In this document: piece by piece, positions 13,991 to 26,275 of the stretch
Layout of the letters: each line of letters opens with the position of its first letter
How positions within the stretch are numbered: position 1 is the first letter of the stretch
Assembly (NCBI RefSeq): GCF_001949145.1
Contig: NW_019091470.1
Span: forward strand, 376,260-440,259
Length of the DNA stretch: 64,000 nt
Direction of reading: 5' to 3'
Source: Acanthaster planci
Taxonomy: Eukaryota; Echinodermata; Asteroidea; Valvatida; Acanthasteridae
Position numbers and translations under genes: made by a program
The notes under the pieces: generated by a model
The model's input: the letters and a program-made list of their open reading frames with translations, nothing else
Told to the model about the DNA's origin: nothing
The model's database searches: none

Positions 13991-16059
13991 TCTTGGTCTC
14001 GGAAGTAAAGTGTTTTGCCCCGTTAATGGATCGTCGCAGAAGCTAACCCCCCAAAAGGCAGCTTGTTCAAGGAATGCATAATTTAACTTCAGATTTTTTT
14101 CTCTCAATAAAAAAATCTTTCGATGAAGCCATTTGAGATCCCATTGACATAATCAAGAGGAAAAGAAGAAAAAGAAGACTTTTTTGACTTTTCTTATGAA
14201 ATCTTTCTTTGATTCCATTTGTAAACGAACAAAACTGGCAATAATAACTTAAACAAAAATTATCCAAAAGTAACTTATCACAAGTAAAAGATTTCTCGAC
14301 AGGAATGAACAAAATTAAGACGACTAATAAATAGAAATAAATTAAACCGAAAAAAATGCATGACAATTGAAAATGTTCAATACAAGCACAACAAAAATTG
14401 ACTCCATTGTAAATAACAGATTAGTCAACAGATATGAAGACATACAAAGTAAACCGAAGACAAAAAAGACTGTAAATAATAAATGCTAAAAGGGGTCTGA
14501 GTGACAACTGAGTTACAGAATAAGTAGTAACACATGTACTGCTGGAATTAAGACTGACTTTTTACAATTTTGTACAATATTTGATGTTACCGTAATTATG
14601 GGGTTTCATTTACTTCTCTAATGGGTACGAGAAATTGTTGCCCACCTGGGAAATTCAGGTTGGATTTGTATGATTATCTGGGGATTTAATGTCTTAAATA
14701 AAAGTGGTGAACTCCTGACATGAAATGAAATATTGCTCTGTGCAGAATTAAACAACCAACGCATTGGAGCGTGTGTGGATTTTCCATCAGGTAAAGAAAA
14801 TTTCTGTTCATTTAAACCCTGTTAGGAATACCAGAGGACATGTTGTCATTAAGCGAGTCGAACATCTTTTTCACTTACTCGAACGCACACCAATGCTGTC
14901 AGCGTACGCGTTTTGCCAGAGACCTTGCAGAATGATTATGCTTCAAGTAGCCGTACATAAACATGGTTCCAAATACCGCACATACACGTGTATATAAACT
15001 TCAGGCCGACGAAGGCAGTGGTGGGCCGGCCTTCTCTACGCACCAGCTCATTTTGCGAACCACGACACCCCCTACCGGTATACCTTCCAATCTAATTGTC
15101 CGTCCATAATTACCATCCTCATGCAAAGTCAATCTCTCCCAGCGCATCGTCGCGTTCCTAAACCCTTGTATTATCACTCAGATTGAAAAATTCAATTTGA
15201 CTCCGTCACAATCTCGTAGATATGATTGCATATGCCCCCTGGCCAGATTTTACGACTTCGTATACAGTTCTGTGAGTATGTTTACAGCGTGGGATCTTTT
15301 GCTCTCTCTTCAACTTCGTCTGTTTTCTCCAGACAAATTTAGACGTAGTAGTAGTAATTTCTTAAGGGAGAAATTTCCATTAAGTCCCATGTGCTGACTA
15401 GGATTGAGTCCTGATCCTTCGTCGACTTAAAATTGGCTTTCCATCGTTGAGTGCGTATATTACTCCATCAGACACGATGAGGTCATCTCTTTGAAGGGCT
15501 TGCCTCTTGCAAAGGGATTGGTCGGGGAAGGTTGAACTAAGCAGGGGGGTGGAAAGGGGCAGGTTCAAGATGACCCGGGCCAAAATGGGTGCAAATTGAG
15601 TTACAACATTTATAAGATTAAGCTCAGTGGAGCAAGGTTAGCCCGCCTGAAGGAACAAAGTTCCCTGCTTGTTGCGAGAACTTCCTCCATTCAAGTTCTC
15701 CCCACTTTTTGTCTTGTTGAAAATACAATGAAACTTAATCTTATATAGTTGTTATGTTGTTATAGCATTCAGATCGAAATATTGGCAATTTTTAATTTTA
15801 GGAATTCCTGCAGGGTTGTCGATTGATTTTTTTTAAAATCACTTTCGGTGCAGTTTGTTCATCGACTTTCCACAGCTAAATTTTCTAAAATGAGCAATGA
15901 AAACAGTGGTTACAATTCTTTCAAAAATGGCCTCACGTAAACAATGAGTTCATTCAGTAGGTATTGTTTTGGATTAAAGTCGACATTACGGCTGACGGCG
16001 CCGGACCAACAGATTCTCCCCGTGTAGACTAGAGCGGGGCTGGGTCATTAACGATCCAT

Positions 16060-16330
16060 TGTGTCAGATTTTGCAATTAAAGTGTATTAATGCGTCCTTA
16101 CCCATGATTAAAGTGGCTCGATCTCACACCGTGGGTGCATGTTATGATCAGCCCGCCGCCTCGCCAACAATAGCGCGCCTAATGATCCGTTATACTCAAT
16201 AAAAAATGGGGGATCCGTGGTTTGCGCACAATCCGCGGCTTTGGGAGAATTAAACTCAACTATCGAGCACCGAGATGCAACAGTGTGGCGTGTATTGTTA
16301 CCCACGAGCAAAATGCTTGGGAAATTCGGA
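16060..16330. promoter_or_regulatory. Candidate enhancer island (TAAT and SOX-like sites)
   Basis: Within 270 bases are CAATTAAAG, TATTAATG, TGATTAAAG and GAATTAAAC homeodomain-type cores plus ACAATAG and CATTGTG SOX-type cores, mixed with CpG-rich words such as GCGCGCC. No open frame of note. This clustering is what I would expect of an otp or neighbouring-gene enhancer, by inference only. Confidence 0.22.
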
Positions 16331-19300
16331 CAATGCATCGGGTCTCCCGACCGCTAAGGTGAGCGCAACAACTTGATTAAAAAAAAAAAAATTCCAGGGG
16401 TTTTTTGGCGGTCGATACTGGCGAATGAAAAGGAGACACTTGGGGGATACTGCGAGAGTGCATCCGCAACCGGAAGTCTTGTGACGTTATCGGTTGGGGG
16501 AAATCGTCGGATGGCGGACGTTAGCACGATTTAATATGTTGCTCACCGCGGGCTGGGCAAGCGCTACTGTTCATGCTACAGGCTTTGTGAAATGGGATAG
16601 AGGGAAAGAGGTTTAGTTTTTAAAAAACCGCCCGGTGATCACTCTCAGTCTTTATCTTGGAAGATGTCGTTTCTTTCATTCTTCCATCAATATCCTCTTT
16701 ACACACCAAATGTCCTGACAAATTTTCCAAATCTAAACCTTTAGTTCTGTAATTATGATCGAAAACAGAAAACATTAACGGAAAGCTGGGGAGCATTTTT
16801 CGTGGAACGTTACGACGTGAAGCATGTTTTAGCAACCCCTACCAGAAAAGTGTTTGAGACGTCAAAGTAATAACAAAAAACATGCTTAAGGCGGCCCACA
16901 TAAAGCGCAGAACAAGAAAGTAAGGTACAGGGAGGCAGATAACCTCACTGATGACATCATTTTCACTCAGTGTTTCGACGAGTTTCTCGCCAATGCTTTT
17001 ATCCCCCTCCTTTCACGTTGCATGGAGAAGAAAGTCCTCTTTTGATTTGCAGCATGTAACAGCAAATTTCGGAATTTAAAAGCCTAAATTCACATATTTG
17101 AGGGACAAAAGGAAATTACCTGCATATTGTCTGTCATTTTGAACCGACTCTGTACCTATTCCAACGTTTGCCTGCCATGTCGGAACAACAGCGTCACACA
17201 GGCATAATCGAAACGGCTAAAAGCTCAACCAACGACCTAGGCAGAAACAGCCATGTATCTGGTCACAGTGCAGGCCAAAACAAAATACGCCCCCAGCTCA
17301 GTTAAGATATCTGGCATTTTACTCATAGGCTTTGTGAGGAGATCCCCTTTGAAAATACGAAAGATAAATGAGGAAAACAGGGAAAGAAAAGGAACACAGA
17401 TTGAAAAGGAGGTGAATGGTATTGTGCCTTGTGAATGACCCCCAGTGCAGAAAGGTTATCAGTAAGGAAGGGGACTTCCTCCCCTTCCCAAAGAGCAACG
17501 CTCCCTTAACGAAGCCTCCCATAACTCTATCCCCTCCCCCAGTTGGGTGGAGGTTTTTTATACACACGCACTTTGTCCTGAGATGCCCAAACGTGGCAGG
17601 AATGGGCAAACCGTCAGATATAAATTTTCATGGAAGGTAGGGGGATTCTGCATGACCCAGTAGTTGAAAGAAGTGTGCTTCCGGGGTCCATTCACGGCTT
17701 AAACTCCCCTCCCCTTTCCTAACTATCTCGACCCTGCCCTCTTCGGTGGATGTCCCAAATTGGCATTTGCTTTGTTTCACCCACCACGCCCTAAGGCGGG
17801 GGGGGGCAGGATCTCAAGTGCTGCGTGAAAAAAACCTCCCTCAACAGACCATTTCGGCCAGTGTGCATATTTAGGAAAATATTTTGTTTTTAAAACGGCG
17901 CATTACCGCCACTCTGTTCATGAGTCGGCCACGTTAGGTTGAAACCGCGGTCAACTGTTCATTTTACACACACCTCTGTATTTCAAGCTCGATCTTGGTG
18001 ATTCCAAAGCAAATTGACAGGTAGGCTCTGAACTCACGCCAGTCACAAAAATATGCCGGTATTTTTTATTCAATAGCTTACAATAAACTGATTAAATAGA
18101 TTTAGGAAATGAGATCAAAAATGGTTTCCTCGTTAACAAGGGCTATTTGAAGAACTGGGCACGAGATAGTGCTCACTGCTGAAGTGATAACCAGGGAAGT
18201 TACACTGCAAACCCGCAATCTCGCTTCTCGGGAGAGAGGTTTGCAAATTGCATGAACATTTTTTGCTCTGGTGCGTGCATGCGCTTTTCGGGAAATGATG
18301 TTTGAAAGTAGTTCATAGAAGTAACGACCTGCGTAAACGAGCGGCCGGTCTGTTGACGACTGTCATTCCTCAGTTCTTATATTTGCATGATAGTTGTCAA
18401 TATCTGACCTTTATAAAGGAATAGGGCTAAAACTGACATGATATACGCGGTCAAACTTTAAAATTGTCAATGCTATTTTTCTTGAATGTCTTTGGTCCGC
18501 GGAAGAAAGATCCAAGGCGATCTCAGGGGAAAAACGCCCCTCTCTTTCGGGTGACACTGGGACATGGACCCCCGTTATCCGCACGGCAGATGCCCAGAGA
18601 TCTTGCTCTCTCTCCCCTGGGAGAAGTTTGTGCAAGTGCCGTAAAATGTTCAATTTGTCGCAAGCTTGTCAAAGCTCAGATCTCCCGTGAAACGCAAAAC
18701 CACGCGGTCGCGTTAAGTTCCCAGGCCATCGAGATGGGGAATCCATACCTCGGGACCTTATCTTGAAAACTCCCTTATACACAAGTCGGCGCTGGACGCG
18801 TTGGAGCCCCAGCCCCGCGTGGTCTCGTAAGATACGACCCGTGTTGTGAGCTTGGTAAGTGGCTATAAAATCGTGTGATGATTTACAACGATGTCTAGCC
18901 CGGGCAGACCGCGAACGCGAAGTTAAAAAAAAACAAAGAAGCAGAGAGGAGCTGCGTTAAGTGGAATTTATCGAGTCCAGTATTAATGGAAGGATCGCAT
19001 TAGATCTCTGATCGTATCCCATCTGGGCGAGCATCGTTTTACCTTAAGTCCCTCCGTCCAAAAGCATGTAAGTGATACGGAGAACTGGTTGTTTTTCCAA
19101 CCATAGCTCGCTCTTACTACCGCGGCTGAAATCCGCCGAAAAACACGGCTCTTATAGTTACACATCGCATCATGATGAGGCAGATTAAGCCGTGCAATTT
19201 TTGTCTGCATGGTGCATGTCGTTTCTGAAGCAAAAATGGCCATGTACTTGTTTAACGCAGTTTGCTGTTATTGCTGCAGGCTTTCCTGTGGGTTTGTTAT

Positions 19301-19671
19301 TGTTGTCTTCCGGGGTTGATGTACTTATTTCCGAGGGCAGTGGCGTTGATGTGGGCTGGGGCAACTCTGAACTTCTAAAGCAACGGAAGGGTGACTTGCT
19401 GACTTTTTTGGTGGGAGAGTTGCCCATGACCTAACTCTGAAAAAAGGGAAATAAGGCAACAGGCAGCATAGTCGCGGATTAAGGGTTCAAAAGGAACTCC
19501 TTTGAGCTAAATTGCGGACAGGTGGAGCTCATGAGAAAAGGGGGTACTGGCAGAGACAAGATAGCTATCAAATTGCCAATGTAATCGTTAGGGGTTAAGG
19601 AAATCACGACAGTTGTAAGGGTGTAAGCCCGACACCTGCATAGAAATAAGCAATAAAAGGAAAAAAAACTT

Positions 19672-19996
19672 CACTGTAAAAACCAACGCCCATTATAAAC
19701 GCGTCGTTGCGTTACTGTAAATATTTCACCGTTTAAAATTAATACACCTTGTTGGAAACAAATGTGTTTCAGTGGTCAGAATGTGTTACCCTCCGATAAA
19801 TATGTTTTGTGTCTTTTTATTAACACACAATCGTTTCACTGTGTCTAAATTTGTTAATAAATCAACACGCAATTGTTGAAGAAATTAACACCACAACGTG
19901 TTTAGCTTCGGATTATTAATGCCGCAACGCGTTCATGAAGTGTTAGGAAGAAGGCGTTAAAGAGGTGTCGAAACATTAACACTTGTTTGTACAGTG
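19672..19996. mobile_element. MITE-like element with CACTGTA terminal inverted repeats
   Basis: The segment opens with CACTGTAAAAACCAACG and closes with a sequence whose reverse complement is CACTGTACAAACAAGTG, giving imperfect terminal inverted repeats of about 17 bases around a 325-bp body with no coding capacity. The interior repeatedly uses AACAC and GTGTT words. This is the pattern of a non-autonomous DNA transposon; I cannot define the target-site duplication and do not assign a superfamily. Confidence 0.55.
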
Positions 19997-20799
19997 TTGA
20001 TAAGGGAGTGTCACTATCTTTTCTCCGCAAACGGCAGAATGATAAAAACATCAAAGTGATAAATAGAACAGTTTTAAAGAAACTTCTGTTTCGGGAAAGT
20101 TGCGGAAAGAGATGGAAACGTTGTTCACAAAAACATAAAACTATTTTAAAAGTTCGGATAGCCTGTGAACGTTAGATTGAGCGCCACGGGTGAAGATTTT
20201 TCCATGGGAGCACTCATCAGCCACCAACTTCTAAACCAATAAAAGTGGAAAGGGGCCAATTAAAGGCGTTTCGAGCATGTTGGTGATTTTTCGTCCCTTT
20301 TGACCTCTGAATTTATTTTGCATTTGATCATTTAATTTTCATTTTTCGGGGGAGGGGGCGTCCTCTTGCCCCCGAGACGCCCGTGTTATGCACCTGGCAT
20401 TGAAGGGAAATAAAGAAAGTGATTGCATGAACAGTCTCACGGTCACCGCGAAACTGTTGACCATAAAAAAAAACAGGACGGAATGATCGAGATGTCTTTG
20501 TAAAATGAGATCTATAGAGGTGACGCAGCCAGACCAGACCGTAAATAGCTGGTTACTCGTTCACACTGCGACCAAAAAGCTGTACTTGATGACACTGTGT
20601 GTGTGTGAAAGTGATACACGAAAAACGGCCGCTTACAATGACCAGATTTTCGACCTTTTTTCCCATGCCTCTTATATTCTCTATTGATGGCTTCTCCCTT
20701 TCAACACGACATTAACCTCTCATTTCACGCGACGCTATTCCCGCGAATCCATCCTCTCTGACTCCTGGCTTTTTCTCTTCCTTTTTCCCCCCCGGAGCC

Positions 20800-20960
20800 A
20801 GGCCTTTATTATTCCCGCTTCTTATTATTACATCCCCGCGTCTCACGATATATTGATTTACCGATTCCTAGCCGCGGGCGCAGTGACGGCCTAATCATGC
20901 ATGAAGAAAATTATAACCGCGCGGCCGTCGCGATTGCCATATTAAGGGGACCGTGGATGG
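20800..20960. promoter_or_regulatory. Candidate regulatory island
   Basis: A non-coding block combines TTTATTATT and TTATTATTAC words, a CTAATCATGCATG segment and a GC-rich CGCGCGGCCGTCGCG stretch. It stands out from the surrounding sequence and may be a regulatory module of the desert, but there is no direct evidence. Confidence 0.18.
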
Positions 20961-21888
20961 ACGCAGGGGCTTGATGAAGGAGACACCAAATCAACAGGTC
21001 GGCGCACAGCTCGATTCTGAGCTCAATTTCTCTTCACGTGTGCTTGATCCCGTGGATCTCTGTCACCGTGTTCCTCTCCGTGTGTCGTCGTTGTCATGTT
21101 ATGGCGGCGGCAGTGCGCGAGATTGATGTGGATCGAGAGACGCCGAATCAACGGTCAATATGGCCTGACTGTTATCCCTTGCCCTTGTCTCCCCTTTTCC
21201 CTGTGGGTGTCTGTCACAATGTTTCTATATAATATTCTCGGCATGTTTCTCGTGTCTCATATTTCAGCCTTTCAAGCGGACTGCAGTCCATGTTGCTTTG
21301 CACCAAAACCAACAGATCGTCTCCACAGATGTCTTCAACAATGACACCAAATCAACGGTAAAAAGGGAAAATCGTACCGGTACACGTTGTATCTGCCTGT
21401 CTGCAATACAACCAATTTTCGCCTTTATCACAATACCAATATGCATTTTCTGCTACTGACTGCGTTGATACTCACAGGTATTGTCCGTCTGTTTATCAGG
21501 CTGTTTGTCTACCTCCACAACCACTTGTTCCCTCTATCGACACAATGTATTCCAATAATCCCTTGTTGGATTTCTTCCAATTATCCAACACCTTTCAACG
21601 TCCCAAAGTCGATATTTTCTGTATACTCAAGTTTCCCTCATTCTATCGATAGACCAACGTTCTCCATCTTTGCATCGTCTTCCATCAGCAGAGGCGGAAT
21701 ATGTTTTTTTTTAAATATAGCAAACAGAAGCAACTTGAAGGTCGTTGATATAATGTCAGCGCGATGAATAGACTTAAGCTGTAACTGCACTGATGTTTTT
21801 AGTCTTCCCACAGTTTTTGTTTACGTGTGAGCAAGTAATGTTTTCCAATACCGTCTGCTCATGGCTGTATCAGTCAGAGGCACCCAAT

Positions 21889-21900
21889 GCATTCTGGGAA
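21889..21900 (-). promoter_or_regulatory. ZNF143/Staf-like site
   Basis: On the minus strand the sequence reads TTCCCAGAATGC, an exact match to the core of the ZNF143/Staf consensus. It is isolated in the gene desert. ZNF143 sites mark promoters and chromatin loop anchors in animals, so this could be a loop anchor or the relic of a repeat; the single match could also be chance. Confidence 0.35.
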
Positions 21901-22575
21901 TGGAATCTTGCAAAGGCCGATTTTTAGACCGTGGTTTTCACAGGTACGGGAGACTAAACTTTCCCCCGACTTTTTACCTCAAAACTAATGAAAATAAAAT
22001 TCCGACCCGCACTTCTCCGCGTCATCCTTAAGAAACATACTGAGCCAGAACAGAGTGGCGATAATGAAGGAGTTGGGGGTGAGAGCGGAAGGGAGGAAAA
22101 GGGATGGTGACGAGGACGAAAGCACATCGGAAGAGGTTTTCTTAAAGGATAACTACATACTTACATGCATGTATTTTAGTGTCTTGTAAAAAGACCATTA
22201 TCCATCTTAAATCGTAACGATGACATGTGAATGGCTACAGCTGGAGTTATACCCAATGTGTTATTTTATACAATGCAGGAGAAGGAACAGTCAGCATTTT
22301 GTTGCCGAAATAAAGGCTTTAGGATAACAATATCACGTGAGTTGAGCTGCTCAGCCAAAATCTGTTGATTCTAACCCGATGTTGTGCCGATGAACTGGCG
22401 GCTGAGCCGTTGCGTGCGAGCCAAGCCATCTCCGCCATAATCGAGGAATGATCGACCCCAATATAACTCAAATTGGATTAAATCTAGACGATTGCCACAC
22501 ATTTGTCCGATCGCCCGTTGCCTTTTTCATGTTAACGAACCGGTACTGTGGGCACGGCATATATACATGTACTGG

Positions 22576-22605
22576 GCTAACAAATCTCATCAGTTAGAGC
22601 AGTTA
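22576..22605 (+). repeat. Copy 1 of a 30-bp dispersed element with stem-forming ends
   Basis: The segment begins GCTAACAAATCTCATCAG and matches 26246-26275 at 27 of 30 positions in the same orientation, 3.7 kb away. It contains CTAAC and GTTAG, which can pair as a short stem. Nothing beyond the 30 bases is obviously shared, so it is not a simple segmental duplication. Confidence 0.5.
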
Positions 22606-25600
22606 TACTGAGAGAACCATGCGGGGGAAAGGCGTTGAGCTGTCAGAGGTCTTCGGCCTGGGTATCTTGCTGTGTTCGGGCGTGCACAACGTGTGCGTTA
22701 CCAAGTTTCGAACCGCGTGAGTGGCATAATGAGTGCCTTGCAGTGCGATGGGGTGGCTGATTGGAGGAAACAGTGAAACGTGAAATAGAGGTTTTTCATG
22801 TGACGTAACACGACTGGAAAAACATTTCGGGAAGCGTACCTTGTTTGTGGATGCGCGTGGATTTTCGAATCTGTGTATTTCTAGTGGTAGTCTCATGTAC
22901 GCCCAGAATGTTGAGAGACTTAAAAGGCGTGCTTCGGCGCACGTCTGTGTAAATTGAAAGCTGACCGTAAAAAATCACGAAACTGAAAATATTTAGTGCA
23001 TTCTGTCTATTTCCAGTGTGGTATCATCATGTGGTCAACTATATTCATCAAAAACCCGAATTTAAAGCGAAAGCTTCGACAGAAAGTTTCACATAAGCCT
23101 AACTACAAATCAAGCAGATTCAAAGCTCGGCACTCTTGTAATTTGTGGTCAAATAGACAAACAGCCAACTTGCCGCCCGTCTCTTAATAGTCTCAACTTT
23201 CTAGACATCATTTCTGGCTTTGATGCTCTTCCCAGTAGCACTGTCATGAGCTTTACAGCAGCTTGACAGTTTTCTTTTAACCCCATGATGCATCGCCGCT
23301 CTCTCTCACTCTCCCGCCGATTTCTTTTCATTATCTCCCCGGCACCCCGGGCAAACACGACACACACTTCCCCCGACAGCGGTTTTTCCTCTCACCGCGC
23401 TCCAACAGCTCAGGTTCTGCGTTTTCGTGTCATTTTCCTCAACCTTGTAACCCCTCTCACCGGAACTTCTCGCACCATCCACTGCCCGTGAGCGCCTAAA
23501 ATAGTTGCAACACACTCTGATCTCTAGCGTCCCCGAGGCGCTAGATAGAAAACGAAGAAAAAACATGCTTTTCTCCTCTTTTCATTTCTGTTTTCATCAA
23601 CAAGTCCTCGGCTTGGCGTCCATTTGTAAGTCTCCCGAAACCCTTCTAATTGAAAACCTGACAGAAATTTCTCGTCCTGCCCTCAACCGACGTAGGATTT
23701 GCAAGTGTACAGATGAAAAGATTACAAAATGGGTAAAGACAGGGATGCACAAGCATTGCTCATTTTCAATATTGTGAAGATTTTGACTACACAGAATGGG
23801 TCTAGGTTTAAGCGCTTCGAAACCATGCGATATCACTGCGCCAATGTTCGTTCACGACAGCAATCTCTGTCCATGTCGACAAGAGGCTCTGTACAGTCGT
23901 GGACCGTTAACGCTTGTCCGAGATTTGATTCACTGTGACAGTGGGTTGAAGATCATGCAACACCAAGCGACAAACACAGTCAACTCTTCGATAGCAGCAA
24001 AAAAAACCCCCAAAAAAACAAACAAACAAAAAACACAGCTAAATGAAATTTATCTAAAATGTGGGGGGTGTCACTTTATTTGAGCGTAGCCATCCGCGAG
24101 CATGGGGCAAGAAGTGAGGTGGACGGTGGTCAAAATGACAAGGGTTGGAGAGATTGAGGTGCTGGCGGAATTAGTCAACGCTGCTGATCTGTGAAACGCT
24201 GATAGACTGAGTAGTGTGAACCGAGTGCAATATTAAAAGACTAAATCACAAACATTGGTGTCATCAAGGTTTTTTCAGGAGCCAGCACTGCTTTCCGAGG
24301 GGAAAAAAATTCCAGGGGGCGGGGCAGAGCACTCATCAGCTACGAGTTGACAAATCACAGGTTAAAGGGATTCCATTCTGAGGTATTTTCCAATTGGTAA
24401 TTTTCATCCCCTTTAGTTTGGTTCATTTCTTTGGCTTTTTCTCCTTTTCCTCTTTTATTTTTCAATTCTTTCCCGGGAGAGGGGGCAAAGTGTGCTTTAA
24501 TTTGTTTCGATCTCACTCCAATTTAAAACACATGAAATTTAAATGAAAATCTGATCAAGCAAATTAGGCATTTCAACGCAAAAGCCGTTGCCAACGAAGG
24601 CCAAACTTTCTGCACACTCTGGTCGCCCTTACAAAATGGCGGTCAATGTGATAAGAAACAAAAGAAGAGGCTATAGAGCTAGCGCAACAATTGTGGTATC
24701 CATGCAGCTTCAAAGAAAACAACGAAGGCTAAATCTCTTTCTACGGTTAAGTTCCGTACAAATTCGGAAGACCCAGGGGCTATGCCGTAGGTCCGTGATA
24801 CAACGCACCGTGCCACGCACAGGATACGAGTTGCAATGACAAGTCAGCGCTCATGGACTTGATCACTTAATCGATTCTCCCAACGGCCGCCAATGTCTGC
24901 CGGGCCCGGGGCGTGGAACAGAAACAATCGATACCTATAACGAGAAATACTGAGGAGGAATCTCGCCTGATGCAACAGGTTCGTATAGTACAAGCTGTAC
25001 ATTTTCATTTACAAATCTCCAAAGTAAAAACCGGCACGTCTACTAAGGCGACAGAACAAACTGTTGATGTTTGGAAAACGGTTGTTACTTAGAACAGCAA
25101 CTTAGGTGTCGATACTATTAAAGGGCGCCACCGTCAAGTCCCAGTTTGCTGGTGACACGTTTAAATTGGTCCTAACTGCAATTAAGTATCGTGATCAATA
25201 ATGTAAAAAAAACTCCTGCTGTTGGTGCAAAGGTTTCGGGGAAAAAGATTAATTTTTGTAGCACAAGCGTAACGAGGGATGGAGGTTCTTTTCCCAGTTC
25301 TATCCCCCCAAAGCTTAGAAACGATCAGGAATGAATCTAAATTGCGGCAATATACCATGCCGCTTGTGATACGCATGCGTGCCAGAATACTGAATAGCGT
25401 CTCCTCGTGCCCAAATGGCCTTTGCACGCTGGATAGATCTACTACAAAATTTCTCACTGCGTTACTTATTTGAAATATGCTTTACTAGGGGACAGCATCT
25501 TCATCTTCACTGTCACCACGGGTACCAGTGTTTTCGACTGGACGCCCATGGTCTATAGGCTACTGGTCCTGCCGCACTACTGTACAGATCCAATCAAACT

Positions 25601-25843
25601 TGACGACCCTATATGACTTCCTTACGCAACACAAACAGTAAAGTTGCGCAGCCGTAGGTCTATAAACTTGTTCCCGTCAACTGCAAAGTGGAGATGCAAA
25701 TCTATTTTGTTCTGCGCACCGTATGAATGATCACTCGAACATTCGAATATTAATCCATAAAGTGAACTTCAAAGTTAATTCTATTCACAGGCTTATAGTG
25801 TTACATGTTTAAGTTCTTTGAAATTTGTTAGAGCTGAACTTAC

Positions 25844-25989
25844 CGAGCGAGACAAAACACCGTGATGTAGTCTCTCATCTTCTCCGTTACTTTGTCTTCT
25901 AGTCGTATTTTTGGAGTTTTGACATCCAACCTTATCAGTTGTTCGCGCAGAAAATATCCTAGACAGAACTGTTGCCGTTGTGAAGCCAT
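25844..25989 (-). CDS. Possible first coding exon of an unidentified small gene
   Basis: Seen: ATG at 25989 in a strong context (G at -3 and G at +4) opens 48 codons plus two bases, then the exon meets a consensus donor (CTCG|GTAAGTT). The peptide begins MASQRQQFCLGYFLREQL and continues as a basic, helix-prone sequence with many K, R, E and D residues, unlike chance translation of AT-rich desert. The frame stays open upstream to 26058, and the upstream side is CpG-rich, as expected of a promoter. I could not find a convincing second exon downstream on the minus strand, and I do not recognise the family. It could be a small gene, a noncoding RNA exon with a chance frame, or an artefact. Confidence 0.35.
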
Positions 25990-26245
25990 GACTGGTGTGT
26001 TACACCACAACTCTTCCGACTGCGCGCGCGCCTTACAGACATGTTCGCGAAATAACACGCAGCCTCACCTGCCGGCCTGGCTTTGGCGTTGTACATAACA
26101 CCCGCTCCCGGTGGCTAAACATAAGCTATCCATGCGGCCGATTATGTTTGATGTGATAGATTAAATTTGCAAGGCGATTTATTTGCGCAATTCCATCTCC
26201 CCCTCCTTTCGGCCCGGTAATCTTTCGTCAATTGCGCTAACCATC

Positions 26246-26275
26246 GCTAACAAATTTCATCAGTTAGCGCGGTTA
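26246..26275 (+). repeat. Copy 2 of a 30-bp dispersed element with stem-forming ends
   Basis: Matches 22576-22605 at 27 of 30 bases. Here the differences raise its GC content (GTTAGCGCGGTTA). An additional GCGCTAACC lies just upstream at about 26234, so GTTAGCGC and GCGCTAAC words form a local inverted pair around an AT-rich centre. Confidence 0.5.

Noticed and set aside
22690-22715. TTCGAA word resembling a tRNA T-loop
   Set aside because: The flanking bases do not form a T stem or any acceptor stem in either orientation.
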